DNA of 64,000 bases from Jaltomata sinuosa (Eukaryota; Streptophyta; Magnoliopsida; Solanales; Solanaceae). The stretch lies in NCBI GenBank assembly GCA_003996215.1, contig QJPP01001532.1:406486-470485 (forward strand), in the 5' to 3' direction. Below are positions 46,517 through 57,949 of the stretch, in pieces (positions within the stretch are counted from its first letter, which is position 1; every line of letters begins with the position of its first letter). A model generated the notes under the pieces. That model ran no database searches. It saw only the letters and a list, made by a program, of their open reading frames with translations, and was not told the DNA's origin. The translations under genes were made by a program, and so were the position numbers.

Positions 46517-48529
46517 TATCACGCCCCAAGGCTACCCCTAGGCGTAACATGAGACCCGAGCCCACAAGTAGCCTAAGTTAACCCTTGGTCATAGCATAAC
46601 TGAAGCAAACACACTAAATCATAGCAGACGCAAAATCAATATAAGTAGGCAAACCAACACTATATAAAATTAAAATCTAGGAGTATCAAATCTGAAACAT
46701 CAAAACACGAATATCCGACTATGTCTGAAAAGCCTCTACATAAGACATATTGAGTCGCTGGGACAAGACCCCATCTGACTCTAAGTACTGAAATAAAAGA
46801 GCCTACTATCTAAGAGTAATACTAGTCCTCCAATGAGTGAGGACTCATAAACTCAAACTAGATGGTCTGCGACCTCTAGCCACGAGTCTGTGAGTGGGAA
46901 ACTGTATTGTATCATCAAAGGATACAGCGCGAGAATATGCGCCAGTACTATAGGATGTACCGAGTATGTGAGATATGCAAAATCTGAAATAAATATGCTA
47001 TATGTACTTTAAAACTGAAATCATACTATGATAGAAGAAGCTGGAATGCAAAGGAGTCAATGCAATATCATAGGCAAAATATACTTGAAAACCATAAGTA
47101 ATAGTAGAAGTTCTGAAATCTGAAAGCAAAGTGTCAATGCAATAAATAACCTAAAACTATTTTTGTGGGAGGTTCTCTAACCGACATAGACCATGTGAGC
47201 TACATGGAATCTGATGTATCCGCCCCATTGAAAGGACCCAATATACTTTGCCAGGGTAAAAAGGCATAACTAGTGTGATAACGGTGTCAGATGCCCACTG
47301 AGGGGACTTTAGAACCTATGGTGGCACGTAGTTCTGGGATATATAAAGGGGTACGCTAAACCCAATCCAACTCGGTGCTCATTACTACTCTCAAAACATA
47401 CTTATAGCTCAATTTATACTTGTGACATATCTAATGCCAAATCTGTTTGAAAACCATAAAGACATATCTAATGTCATGAAATTCACATATCATAAGTCTT
47501 AAAACTTAGGATAGACATAATTCAAAACATATTTTCTTTCTAAATTTATAGCTTGAAGAATTAGGCATGCAACTTCATAATACATAAGGTCATGTTATCT
47601 AAACATGTCAATTTTCACTTGAAAATATGCAATTCAATGGAATCATGCTAGGAATTACCTTTAATGCATGGGCTTTTGAAATCAATTAAGAAATCTCAAA
47701 TAAATCATAGATAAGTAATGAGAAACCATAAATTGATGCTTTAAAATTTAACCCATAAGTTTTTTCCAAATTGGGTAAGAACCCTAATTTCACAAATTCA
47801 TAAATCAAAGTAAAAATCTTGGATTTTGGGCATAAGGGTGAAAGGAATTTCTTATTGAATACCCACATACCTTATTGAAGCTTGCGTGATCTAAGATGAA
47901 AAGAAATGGAGGCTTGAACTTGGAGTTTGAGACTTGGAGCTTGAAGGAGTTATTTTCCTCTTTTGGTAAATGAATGAGGAGTAATGAAAGACTTAGGCTA
48001 ATAGGAGTATAAACCCTACTAAAAGTAGCCAAAATGACCTCACTTAAGAGTTAAAAGGATGGGTAATTATAGAAATACTCCTGGGATTTAATTAGAGAAA
48101 AGTTGTTAAAAATATTGGCTTTAGGTTCCAGGGGTCCCTTCTACGAACCGTAGAAGTAACCACAGTCCGTGGATTGGAGTCATGGTTCCTGAGCCAAAAT
48201 TCCAAGTTGCGGATAACTTTCCACGAGTTAACAGGATGACTCGTGGAAACTTCTATGGGTCGTAGAAACCTCTCGTGGTTTCTGGGAATTTGACTACTCT
48301 CAGTCTGAGTTTCACGAGTTGGTTCCATGACTCGTGGAACCATCCACGGACTGTGAACCTGACTCGTGGTTCTCAGACCTGAGGTTGATCTGAAGGACTG
48401 GTTTCACGAGTTACTTCCATGACTCGTGGTTCCTTCCACGAGTCGTGGACTTGACTCGTGATACTTGGAAGTTTCAGAATTTTCAGGGATTCTAAGTTTA
48501 AAAGCTGAATCAAATTCCGAGGTGTTACA
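46517..48529 (-). repeat. E6 3' LTR
   Basis: Plus-strand start TATCACGCCCC (decayed TG), end GGTGTTACA. Carries a CCACGAG/CTCGTGG array at 48120-48460. Confidence 0.87.
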
Positions 48530-48779
48530 ATATCTCCCCCTTGGGATCATTCATCCTCGAATGAAGACTAAGCAAGGAAAACTGGAGATAAAATAGCCCA
48601 ACCAACCAACAAAACATAAAACTAAAGGATAAACATGAAAACTAAGCTTTTTAACTTTAAAACAGGATTGAACTAACTTCGAAAAACATGAATGCATGCT
48701 AGGACCACGAGGGAAACTAATGGGATAGAATCGAAGGGACATAATAAGGAGGAAACTATTACCTCAAGCTAAAATTGAG

Positions 48780-50220
48780 TCAGAAGAAAAGAGATGAGGG
48801 TACTTGGCTTTCATGGCTGCTTCTACTTCCCAAGTAGCTCCCTCAACTAGCTGATTTCTCCAAAGGACCTTTACGGAAGCGAATTCTTTGTTTCTTAACC
48901 ACCAAATCTAACAATCAAGAATCTCCACGGGAACTTCCTCATAAGTAAGGATCCTTCACACTCACATTCTCCAAAGGAACAATCAAGGTCGGATCACCAA
49001 CACACTTTTTCAACAAGGAAACATGGAAAACCGGATGAACCGCTTCTAATTCTGTTGGCAAATCCAACTCATAAGTAACACTCCCAACTCTCTTCAGAAT
49101 TCGATAAGGACCTACATAGCGGGGACTGAGTTTCCCTTTCGTACCAAACCTCATCACACCCTTCATGGGTGACACCTTCAGAAATACCCAATCATTAACC
49201 TCAAACTCCAACTCTCTTCTCCTCACATCTGCATATGATTTCTGTCGAATCTGAGTGGTCTTCAACCTCTCCCTAATGATCTAAAACTTCTTCATAGTCT
49301 CATGAACTGAATTTTGACCAATCAAAGCTGCCTCACCTACCTCAAACCAACCAATAGAAGATCTACACCTCTGCCCTTAAAGTGCCTCATAAGGAGCCAT
49401 CTGGATGCTAGAATGGAGTTGTTGTTGTAGGTAAACTCGATAAGAGGTAAGTCATCATCTCAATTACCTTTGAAATCAATCATACAAGCTTTCAACATAT
49501 CCTCCAAAGTCTAAATAGTACGCTCTGCCTGGTCATCCGTATGTGGGTGAAAAGCTAGGCTAAGCTTAACCTCAGTACCAAGACCTTTCTGAAATGACTT
49601 CCAAAACTGGGATGTAAACTGAGTACCCCTATCTGAAATGATAGATAATGGAACACCGTGCAATCTGACTATCTCCCGAATGTAGAGCCTGGCATAATCA
49701 TCTGCTGAATCTGTAGTCTTGACAGCCAAGAAGTGGAATGACTTAGTCATCCGGTCTACAATTACCCAAATAAAATTATGTTGCCTACGAGTACGAGGAA
49801 AATCTGTAATGAAGTCCATGTTGATCGCTTCCCACTTCCAAGTAGAAAGATCAATGTCCTGAATCATACCACCCGGTCGCTAATGCTCTACTTTCACTTG
49901 TTGACAGTTGGGACACTTAGACACAAAACCTGCTATGTCCCTCTTCATGCCATTCCACCAATAGACTTCTCATAGGTCACGGTACATCTTGGTGGCACCG
50001 TGGTGAATAGAATACCTGGAGCTATGAGCCTCTTCCAAAATCCATTGTCTCAACCCATCTATGTCAGAAACACACAATCGACCTTGATATCGAAGTACAC
50101 CATCTCCCTCTTGGGAGAAAACCTCTACTCTTTGTTGATGGACTGCACCCTTTAACAGGTGCAGAATAGGATCATGTCTTACTTTTCTTTCACTTCAGCT
50201 ACCAAGGAAGATTCGAAACC
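48780..50220 (-). pseudogene. E6 integrase and chromodomain remnant
   Basis: The integrase core (49511-49867) shows MDFITDF, SDRGTQFTS and DQAERTI, with the acidic triad retained. The zinc-binding HHCC part lies at about 49880-50030. The C-terminal DNA-binding segment (48939-49265) has LKVSPMKGVMRFG and ends before a frameshifted chromodomain (about 48790-48930). TAG and TAA stops interrupt it at several places. Confidence 0.83.
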
Positions 50221-51540
50221 ATTCTAAACAATAACACCACCTTTTGTCGAATCCATAAGGCGAACTCCTAGTCGATCAAGTCGATGAACATCCTTGGCCA
50301 ATTCCTTCTTTTCGTCCTCAACTGAAGACACACTACCCATAGACAATCTACTAAGTGCATCCGTCATGACATTGGTCTTACCCAGATGGTAAAGCACATT
50401 CATAATCCTTAAGAAGCTCAAGCCACCTCCTTTGGTGAAGATTCAATTCCTTTTGACTGAACACATACTGAAGACTCTTATGATCGATGAATACATCCAC
50501 GTGAACACCATACAAGTAGTGTCTCCAAATCTTCAAAGCAAATACTATCGCTACTAACTCAAGATCATGAATAAGGTAGTTCTTCTCATGAATCTTAAGT
50601 TGTCTAGAAGCATAAGCAATCACCCTACACGCTGCATCAACACACAACCCAGACCAATTCTAGAAGCATCACAATACACAACAAAGCTATTTAGGCCCTT
50701 GGGTAGAGCCAACACTGGAGTTGCGGTCAACCTATATTTCAGTTCTTGAAAGTTCTTCTCACATAGATCAGACCACTAAAATTTTACCTTTTTTTGAGTC
50801 AACCAAGTCAATGGGGCAGCAATGGAAGAAAACTCTTCCACAAACCTCATATAGTAACCAGCCAAATCCAAAAGGCTTCTAATATCAGATGGGGAAGTGG
50901 GCCTAGGACAGTTCTTTACTGCCTCAATCTTCTAAAAATCAACTTGAATACCATCTCTAGTCACAATATGACCAAGAAAAGCAATAGACTGCATCCAAAA
51001 CTCACACTTGCTAAACTTAGCAAATAACTGTCGATCTTTGAGAGTTTGCAACACAACCCTCAAATGGTTCGCATGCTCCTCCTTACTCTGAGAATAGATA
51101 AGAATATCATTAATGAAAATAATCACAAACATATCCAAATACTGTTTGAACACACGGTTCATCAAATCCATAAAGGCTGCGGGAGAATTTGTTAGCCCAA
51201 AAGACATAACCGCAAATTCACAATGACCATACTGAGTTCTGAAGGCTGTCTTCGAAATATCACACTCTCTAACTCAGAACTGATGATAACCGGATCTAAG
51301 GTCGATCTTGGAGAAGTAACTGACACCCTGAAGCTGATCAAATAAGTCATCAATCCTAGGAATGGGATACTTATTCCTTATTGTGACTTTGTTCAACTGG
51401 CAGTAGTCGATGTATATTCTGAGGGAACCATCTTTATTTCGCACAAATAAGCCTGGAGCACCATGGAGAGATATTGGGTCGAATAAAACCCTTATCAAGG
51501 AGGTCTATCAATTAATCTTTTAATTCCTTAAGCTCCACGG
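50221..51540 (-). pseudogene. E6 reverse transcriptase-RNase H remnant
   Basis: RT motifs DGSLRIYIDYCQLN, SKIDLRSGYHQF and MSFGLTNSPAAFMDL are present. The catalytic FIDD box reads FIND at 51108-51122, so one of the two essential metal-binding aspartates is Asn. RNase H (50378-50647) keeps YASRQLKIHEKNY and LELVAIVFALKIW. Stops and frameshifts occur near 50640, 50780, 50935 and 51275. Confidence 0.84.
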
Positions 51541-51663
51541 GAGACATTCTATAGGAAAGAATAGAGATAGGATTCATATCTGGAAGAAGATCTATTCCAA
51601 AGTCGATCTCCCGCTTGGGAGGGACTCCGAGCGAATCCTCAAGAAACACTTCGAGAAACTCAT

Positions 51664-52197
51664 TTATAATGACTGGAGAGATGGGGTTTCAGACTCTATG
51701 TCCACAACCCAAACTCTATGATAGATATAACCCTTAGAAATCATCTTCCTAGCCTTGAGATAAGATATGAAACGACCCTTCGAAGATGGAGGACAACCTT
51801 GCCACTCTAAGACAGGTTCATTTGGGAATTTGAAACTAATAACTCGAGTACAATAATCAATCAAGGCATAACATGCATACTACCAATCCATACAAAGAAT
51901 AACATCAAAATCAATCATCTCCAACTCTACTAGATCCGCTGAAGTGACTCTATGAAGGAATGAGATAGGGCAATTTTGGTAAATTCTTTTGGCTAGGACC
52001 GACTCACCAACAGAAGTAGAAACACAAAAGGGTTCTAAGAGCTGATCAGGAGTAATCTCAAATTTGCAAGTAACATAAGGGGTCACAAAAGATAAGGAGG
52101 CACCGAAGTCCAATAAAGCATACATATCAAGAGAGAAGACTTTCAACATACCAGTAACAATGTCCGGTAAACTCTCCTGGTTCTGGCGAGAGGACAT
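51664..52197 (-). pseudogene. E6 protease remnant
   Basis: A retropepsin-like segment with LLDFGASLSFVTPY, where Phe replaces Ser or Thr in the D-x-G-A-S motif, then VELEMIDFDVIL and a stop after DW. It is broken by a TAG at about 51880. Confidence 0.8.
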
Positions 52198-53333
52198 GGC
52201 ATAAAGAAAGTTTTGGCGCTGACCACCAGCACTAGAAGCAGTTCCCTGCTGGGCTGGTCGACCTCCTGGGGTTGCTGGGGCAGACAGAGTCCTGCTACCT
52301 CCCTGTCCCTTCTTAGCTGAAGGGCAATCCTTAATCCGGTGTCCAACCTGACCACACCCAAAACATCCCTCTCTACCATCTATACACTCACCGGGGTGAC
52401 TTCTACTATATTTGTTGCAAGTAGAGTAAGGAGTCCCCTTTGCAACACTTTCCTGTGAATAGGAACCTGATCTTCTACTAGTCTGATCATGGCGAGGCCT
52501 GGGGGCCTGGGTAGGATCACTAGCTAAAGAATGGACGGGTACTGATGACTTCTTCTTAAATGAAGAGCGATGTCTGCCTCCGGACCTTTGATGGCCAAAA
52601 CCTGAACTCTCTCCCTTGCCATTTCCCTCAACTTGTCTCCCTCAATCTGATGGGCATGAGTCATAAGTCGAGAAATATCCATATCACTCAAAAGCATCAT
52701 GGACCTACACTTCTTCTTTACCAAGTTCGACACTTCATAAACGTAGTTACTCATCTCATCCCTCAGGTCAGCCACCATGGAAGGAGAATACCTAGAAAGT
52801 TGGGTGAACTTCAATTCGTACTCCTGAACCGACATAGAACCTTGCCTCAAATTCATGAACTCTTCAGCCTTAGCTTGCCTCAACTCTCTGGGAAAAAACT
52901 GGTCAAGAAAGTCCCTCTCAAAGCATTCCCAAGTCATAGGGACTATATCCCTAGTCCTAGCGTCTTTCCACTGAGTGTATCAAATATGAACCACGTCTTT
53001 GAGTTGATAGGAAGCTAGATCAATACCATCAATGCTAACCACTTGCATTAAACCAAAGATCTTTTTCACCTCATCTAAGAAATTTAGTGGATCCTCACCA
53101 ACTTTCGAACCCCAGAACTCAAGTGGGTTTATGCGAATGAAGTCTCGAACTGGGGCCGCTACTCCACCTTGAGGGTGAACTGGGATAGGAGCCTGTTGAT
53201 TGGCCTGAGTAGCCATAGTCTGAGCTAACATGTGAATGGAATTCTTGAACTCCGCATTTGTGACCTCAGGGTCAAGAGTCGGAGGGTCAATATTTTGGAT
53301 AGCTCTGCAAGGCATGGCACGACAAGGAGTCAT
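52198..53333 (-). pseudogene. E6 gag remnant
   Basis: Starts at the ATG ending 53333. The N-terminal half (52980-53333) has IRINPLEFWGSK. A stop at 52978-52980 separates it from the core (52524-52937), with RDFLDQFFPRELR and KFTQLSRYSPS. A frameshift near 52530 precedes the zinc-knuckle region (CFGCGQVGHR-like, about 52320-52375). Confidence 0.83.
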
Positions 53334-53528
53334 AATCTAAAACGCATAAAGAATGGATTGGAGGAATAATAGAGTTAAACTCTATCGCACGATATTGATC
53401 ATGAAAGAAGTGAAGTTTTTCCTAAGACACCTCGTAGCTTCCCTCTCATAAGTATGGCGCGCTTCATATACATGAAAGACACTCTACTTGATGCAGCTTG
53501 CAGACACCCTAGGACTCTTGAACCTGAT

Positions 53529-53540
53529 GCTCTGATACCA
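53529..53540 (-). promoter_or_regulatory. E6 primer-binding site
   Basis: Minus strand TGGTATCAGAGC, adjacent to the 5' LTR. Confidence 0.85.
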
Positions 53541-53544
53541 AGTT

Positions 53545-55540
53545 TGTCATGCCCCGAGGCTACCCCCTAGGCATAACACAGGATCTGGGCCCATAAGGAG
53601 CCCAAGTTAACCCTTGGTCATAGCATAACTAAAGCAAACACACTAAATCATATTGGAAGCAAAATCAATATAAGTAGGCAAGCCAACACTATATAAAAAA
53701 AAGCCTAGGAGTATCAAATCTGAAATATCAAAACACGAATATCTGACTATATCTGAAAAGCCTCTATGTAAGACATAATGAGTCGCTGGGACAAGACCCC
53801 AGCTGACTCTAAGTACTAAAATAAAGGAGACTACTATCTAGGAGTAATACTAGTCCTCAAATGAGTGAGGACTCACCAACTCAAACTGGATGGCTTGCGA
53901 CCTCTAGCCACGAGCGTGAGAGTGGGAACCTGTATCTGCATCATCAAAGGATGCAGCGCGAGAATATGCGTCAGTACTATAGGATGTATCGAGTATGTGA
54001 GATATGTAAAATCTGAAATAAACATGCTATACGTACTTTAAAACTGAAATCATACTATGATAGAAGAAGTTGGAATGCAAAGGACTCAATGCAATATCAT
54101 AGGCAAAATATACTTGAAAACCATAAGTAATAGTAGAAGTTCTGAAATCTGAAAGCAAAGAGTCAATGCAATAAATAACCTAAAATTGTTTCTGTGAGAG
54201 GTTCTCTAACCGACATAGACCATGTGAGCTACATGGAATCTGATGTATCCGTCCAATCGAAAGGACCCAATATACCTTGTCAGGGTATAAAGGCATAACT
54301 AGTGTGATCACAATGTCTGATACCCACTGAGGGGACTTAAAACACTATTGTGGCACGTAGTTCTGGGATATACAAAGGAGTACGCTAAACTCAATCCAAC
54401 TTGATTCTCAATACTACTCCCAAAACATACTTATAGCTCAATTTATACTTGTGACATATCTAATGTCAAATCTGTTTGAAAAGCATAAAAACATATCTAA
54501 TGTCATGCAATTCACATATCATAAGTCTTAAAACTTAGCATATCCATAATTCAAAACATACTTTTCTTTCTAAATTCATAGCTTGAAGAATTAGGCATGC
54601 AACTTCATAATACATAAGGTCATGTTATCTAAACATGGCAATTTTCACTTGAAAATATGCAATTCAATTGAATCGTGCTAGAAATCACCTTTAATGCATG
54701 AGCTTTTGAAATCAATTAAGGAACCTCAAATAAATCATAGATAAGTAATGAGAAACCATGAATTTATGCTTTAAAATTTAACCCATAAGTTTTCCCCAAA
54801 TTTGGTAAGAACCCTAATTTCACAAATTCATTAATCAAAGTAAAAATCATGGGTTTTGGGCATAAGGGTGAAAGGAATCCCTTATTGAATACCCACATAC
54901 CTTATTGAAGCTTGCTTGATCTAAGATGAAAGGAAATAAAGGCTTGAACTTAGAACTTGAAGGAGTTCTTTTTCTCTTTTGGTAGATGAATGAGGAGTAA
55001 TGAAAGACTTAGGATAGGAGTAGAAATCCTATAAAAGTGGCCAAAACAACCTCACTTAAGAGTTAAAAGGGTGGGTAATTATAGAAATACCCCTGGGATT
55101 TAATTAGAGAAAAGTTGTTAAAAATCTCAGCTTCAGGTTCCACGGGTCCTTCCACGAGCCGTAGAAGTAACCACGGTCCGTGGATTGGAGTCGTGGTTCC
55201 TGAGCCAAAATTCCAAGCTGCGGATAACTTTCCACGAGTTAACAGTATGACTCGTGGAAACTTCCACGGGTCATAGAAACCTCTCGTGGTTTCTGGGAAT
55301 TTGACTACTCTCAGTCTGAGTTCCACGACTTGGTTCCACAACTCGTGGAACCATCCACAGACCATGAACCTGACTCGTGGTTCTTAGACCTGAGGTTGAT
55401 CTACAGGACTAGTTTCACGAGTTACTTTCATGACTCATGGTTCCTTCCACGACTCGTGGACTTGACTCGTGATTCCTGGAAGTTTCAGAATTTTCAGGGA
55501 TTCTAAGTTTAAAAGTTGAATCGAATTTTGGGGTGTTACA
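53545..55540 (-). repeat. E6 5' LTR
   Basis: Plus-strand start TGTCATGCCCC, end GGGGTGTTACA. Its palindrome array is at 55140-55470. Confidence 0.88.
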
Positions 55541-56217
55541 GAAGCTCATCATGGTTTATGTCGATTAAGAGAAACCCCCGTATGAATGTTTTCAAGCTTT
55601 TAAGTTATATGATATTCTATTTTGAAGCTTGGCTTATTGTTTTATGACTTACGTTCAAACTTTGATATTTACTTATGATTCCTTCTATTTTATGCATGAA
55701 CTCAGTTTTAAGTATGTTTTCAAGTATATTTTATCATGACATATGCATATCTCACATACTCAGTATATTTCATAGTACTGACTGCATACCTCTTTGTGTT
55801 GCATCCTATTATGATGTAGATTCTGTAGTCTGTTCCCAGATTTGAGGCTAGTAGATCAGCAGCACATCCAGCCAGCTTGGTGAGTCCTCCTCATTCGAGG
55901 ACTTAGAGTTTAGCTTCATTTTAGACTATTAGTTATTTCATTCAGTTTTAAGTATTTAGAGTTAGCTAGGGGCTTGTCCCAGCAGCTCGTCCGTAGTAGA
56001 GGCTTTCGGACATAGATTCAGATATTCATCTTAATTTAGATTGTCATTTTTAGACTTATATTTTATAAACAGATTAAGTTGCTCATTACTTCAGTTAAGC
56101 TTTCGTTCTTATATTTTGTTTAGTTTTTAAGTCATGCTAATGCCAGAGGGTTATCTTGAGGTCACTTGTGATCTTGGGTCCCGTGTTTCATCCAGGGAGT
56201 AGCCTCAGGGCGTGACA

Positions 56218-57926
56218 TATTGAAATATTATGATGTGACCATCTAGTAGCATCAGAGTAAGGCTAATGTGGTGGCAGACGCTTTGAGCTGGAAGACCATT
56301 AGCATGGATAGTTTGGCTTATTTGGGGGAGTCTAAACGACTATTGGCAAGGGAGATTCAGGCTTTAGAATCTAAGTTCATACAACTGGGCATCTCAGAAC
56401 AGGGTAGAGTGTTGGCCAGTATTCAGTACAAATCCACATTTATAGAAGAGATAAAGGCCAAGCAGTTCCAGGATGAACAGTTGAGCAAGCTTCGAAGCAA
56501 GGTAGTGTTCGAAGAGTCCGGAGATGCAACATTGGGCGTTGATGGGGTGATGAGCTTCAGGGGAAGGATATGTGTTCCTCGAGTTGATGACATAATTCAG
56601 AAGGTGTTGGTAGAGGCTGATGGTTCACGATATTTGATTCATCCGGGCATAACCAAAATGTACAGGGACTTGAGATAACTTTATTGGTGGCCTGGGATGA
56701 AGAGTTACATAGCTGATTTTGTGTCCAAGTGTCAGAACTGCCAGCAGGTCAAGTATGAGCACCAAAGACCTGCAAGACTACTTTAGAGAATGCCCATTCC
56801 CGAGTGGAAATGGGAAAGGATAGCTATGGATTTTGTGGTGGGACTTCCCAAGACTTTGGGAAGGTATGACTCAATTTGGATCATTGTGGACAGGCTGACC
56901 AAGTCAACTCATTTCATTCCGGTCCGAGTAGACTATAATTCACAGTAGTCGGCTAAGATCTATATTAAGGAGATCATGAGACTGCATGAGGTACCACTGT
57001 CTATCATTTCAGACAGGAGTACGCAGTTTACCTCTAAGTTCTAAGGTAAGTTACATGAAGAGTTGGGCACTCAACTCACTTTCAGCACAACATTCCTTCC
57101 TCAGAAAGACGGGCAGTCGGAGAAGACAATCCAGGTGTTGGAAGACATGCTGAGAGCATGTGTGATTGACTTTGGGGGTCATTGGGACCAGTTTCTATCG
57201 TTGTGTGAGTTCTTATATAGCAACAACTACCACTCCAGTATCGACATGGTGTCATTTGAGGCACTGTATGGGAGGGATTGTAGATCACCTATAGAGTGGT
57301 TTGAGGTAGGCGATGTGAAGCCTCTGGGCGTAGACTTAGTAAGGGATGCGCAGGAAAAAATAAGGGGCATTCAGACCAAGTTGCTAGCAGCCCAGAGCAA
57401 GCAGAAGGAGTACGCATATCGCAAGGTAAGAGACATGAACTTTCATGTTGGTGAGCGGGTATTATTGAAGGTGTCACCAATGAAGAGGGTTATGCATTTT
57501 GGTAAGAAGGTCAGGCTCAGCCCCCGATTTATTGGTCCATTCGAAGTTCTCGAAATTGTAGGGCTAGTGGCTTACAGGCTAGTGTTGTCACCCAGTTTAT
57601 CAGGAGTCCATCAAGTCTTTCATGTATCTATATTAAAGTGGTACCATAGGGATAGGGAATACATTATTAAGTGGGATGAGGTATTACTAGACAAGGATCT
57701 TCAATATGAAGAGGAACCAGTTGTGATTCTTGACCGGGATATCCAGAAATTAAGGACGAAGGTGATCAATATGGTAAAAGTTCAATGGAAGCATCATCCG
57801 GTTGAGATAGCCACTTGGGAAACCAAGAAGGATAGCAGGACAAGTACCCTCACATGTTTGAGGATTCAGGTACTACACTTTCCCTCTTTTATTTTTGTAT
57901 TTTTGGATTTGATCATTCGGAGATGA
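56218..57926 (+). pseudogene. E4 RNase H end, integrase and chromodomain remnant
   Basis: Resumes the E4 frame after E5: the RNase H tail (KANVVADAL), the integrase HHCC region (CQNCQQVKYEHQRP, about 56730-56775) and the core, with MDFVVGLP, SDRSTQFTS and GQSEKTI (Lys for the usual Arg, Glu retained). The frame 57063-57926 is open for 287 codons, through GERVLLKVSPMK to a chromodomain-like end (VVILDR...VKVQWKHHPVE...ATWE). A frameshift then replaces the usual YPHLF tail. Stops include TAG at about 56790 and 56946. Confidence 0.86.
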
Positions 57927-57949
57927 ACGATGGATAAATTGGTATCTGT

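Larger units (their letters stand above)
46517..55540 (-). mobile_element. Chromovirus E6 (Tekay-like), minus strand, full length, defective
   Basis: A 9.0-kb minus-strand element inserted in E5, with flanks GTAGC (46512-46516) and GAAGC (55541-55545). LTRs are 46517-48529 (3') and 53545-55540 (5'), differing by many substitutions and small indels. The primer-binding site (minus TGGTATCAGAGC, 53529-53540) and polypurine tract (minus AAGGGGGAGA, near 48534-48543) are intact. Gag, protease, reverse transcriptase, RNase H, integrase and chromodomain are all recognisable but broken. Confidence 0.88.
44606..56217 (+). mobile_element. Solo LTR E5 (hosting E6)
   Basis: Begins TGTAACACCCC and ends GCGTGACA, with near-matching flanks TGTTG (44601-44605) and TATTG (56218-56222). 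With E6 removed (46517-55540 plus one TSD) it is about 2.58 kb with no internal domain, hence a solo LTR. It is related to the E2 LTR family. It contains an approximately 86-bp plastid 16S rDNA fragment (45282-45367). Confidence 0.8.
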
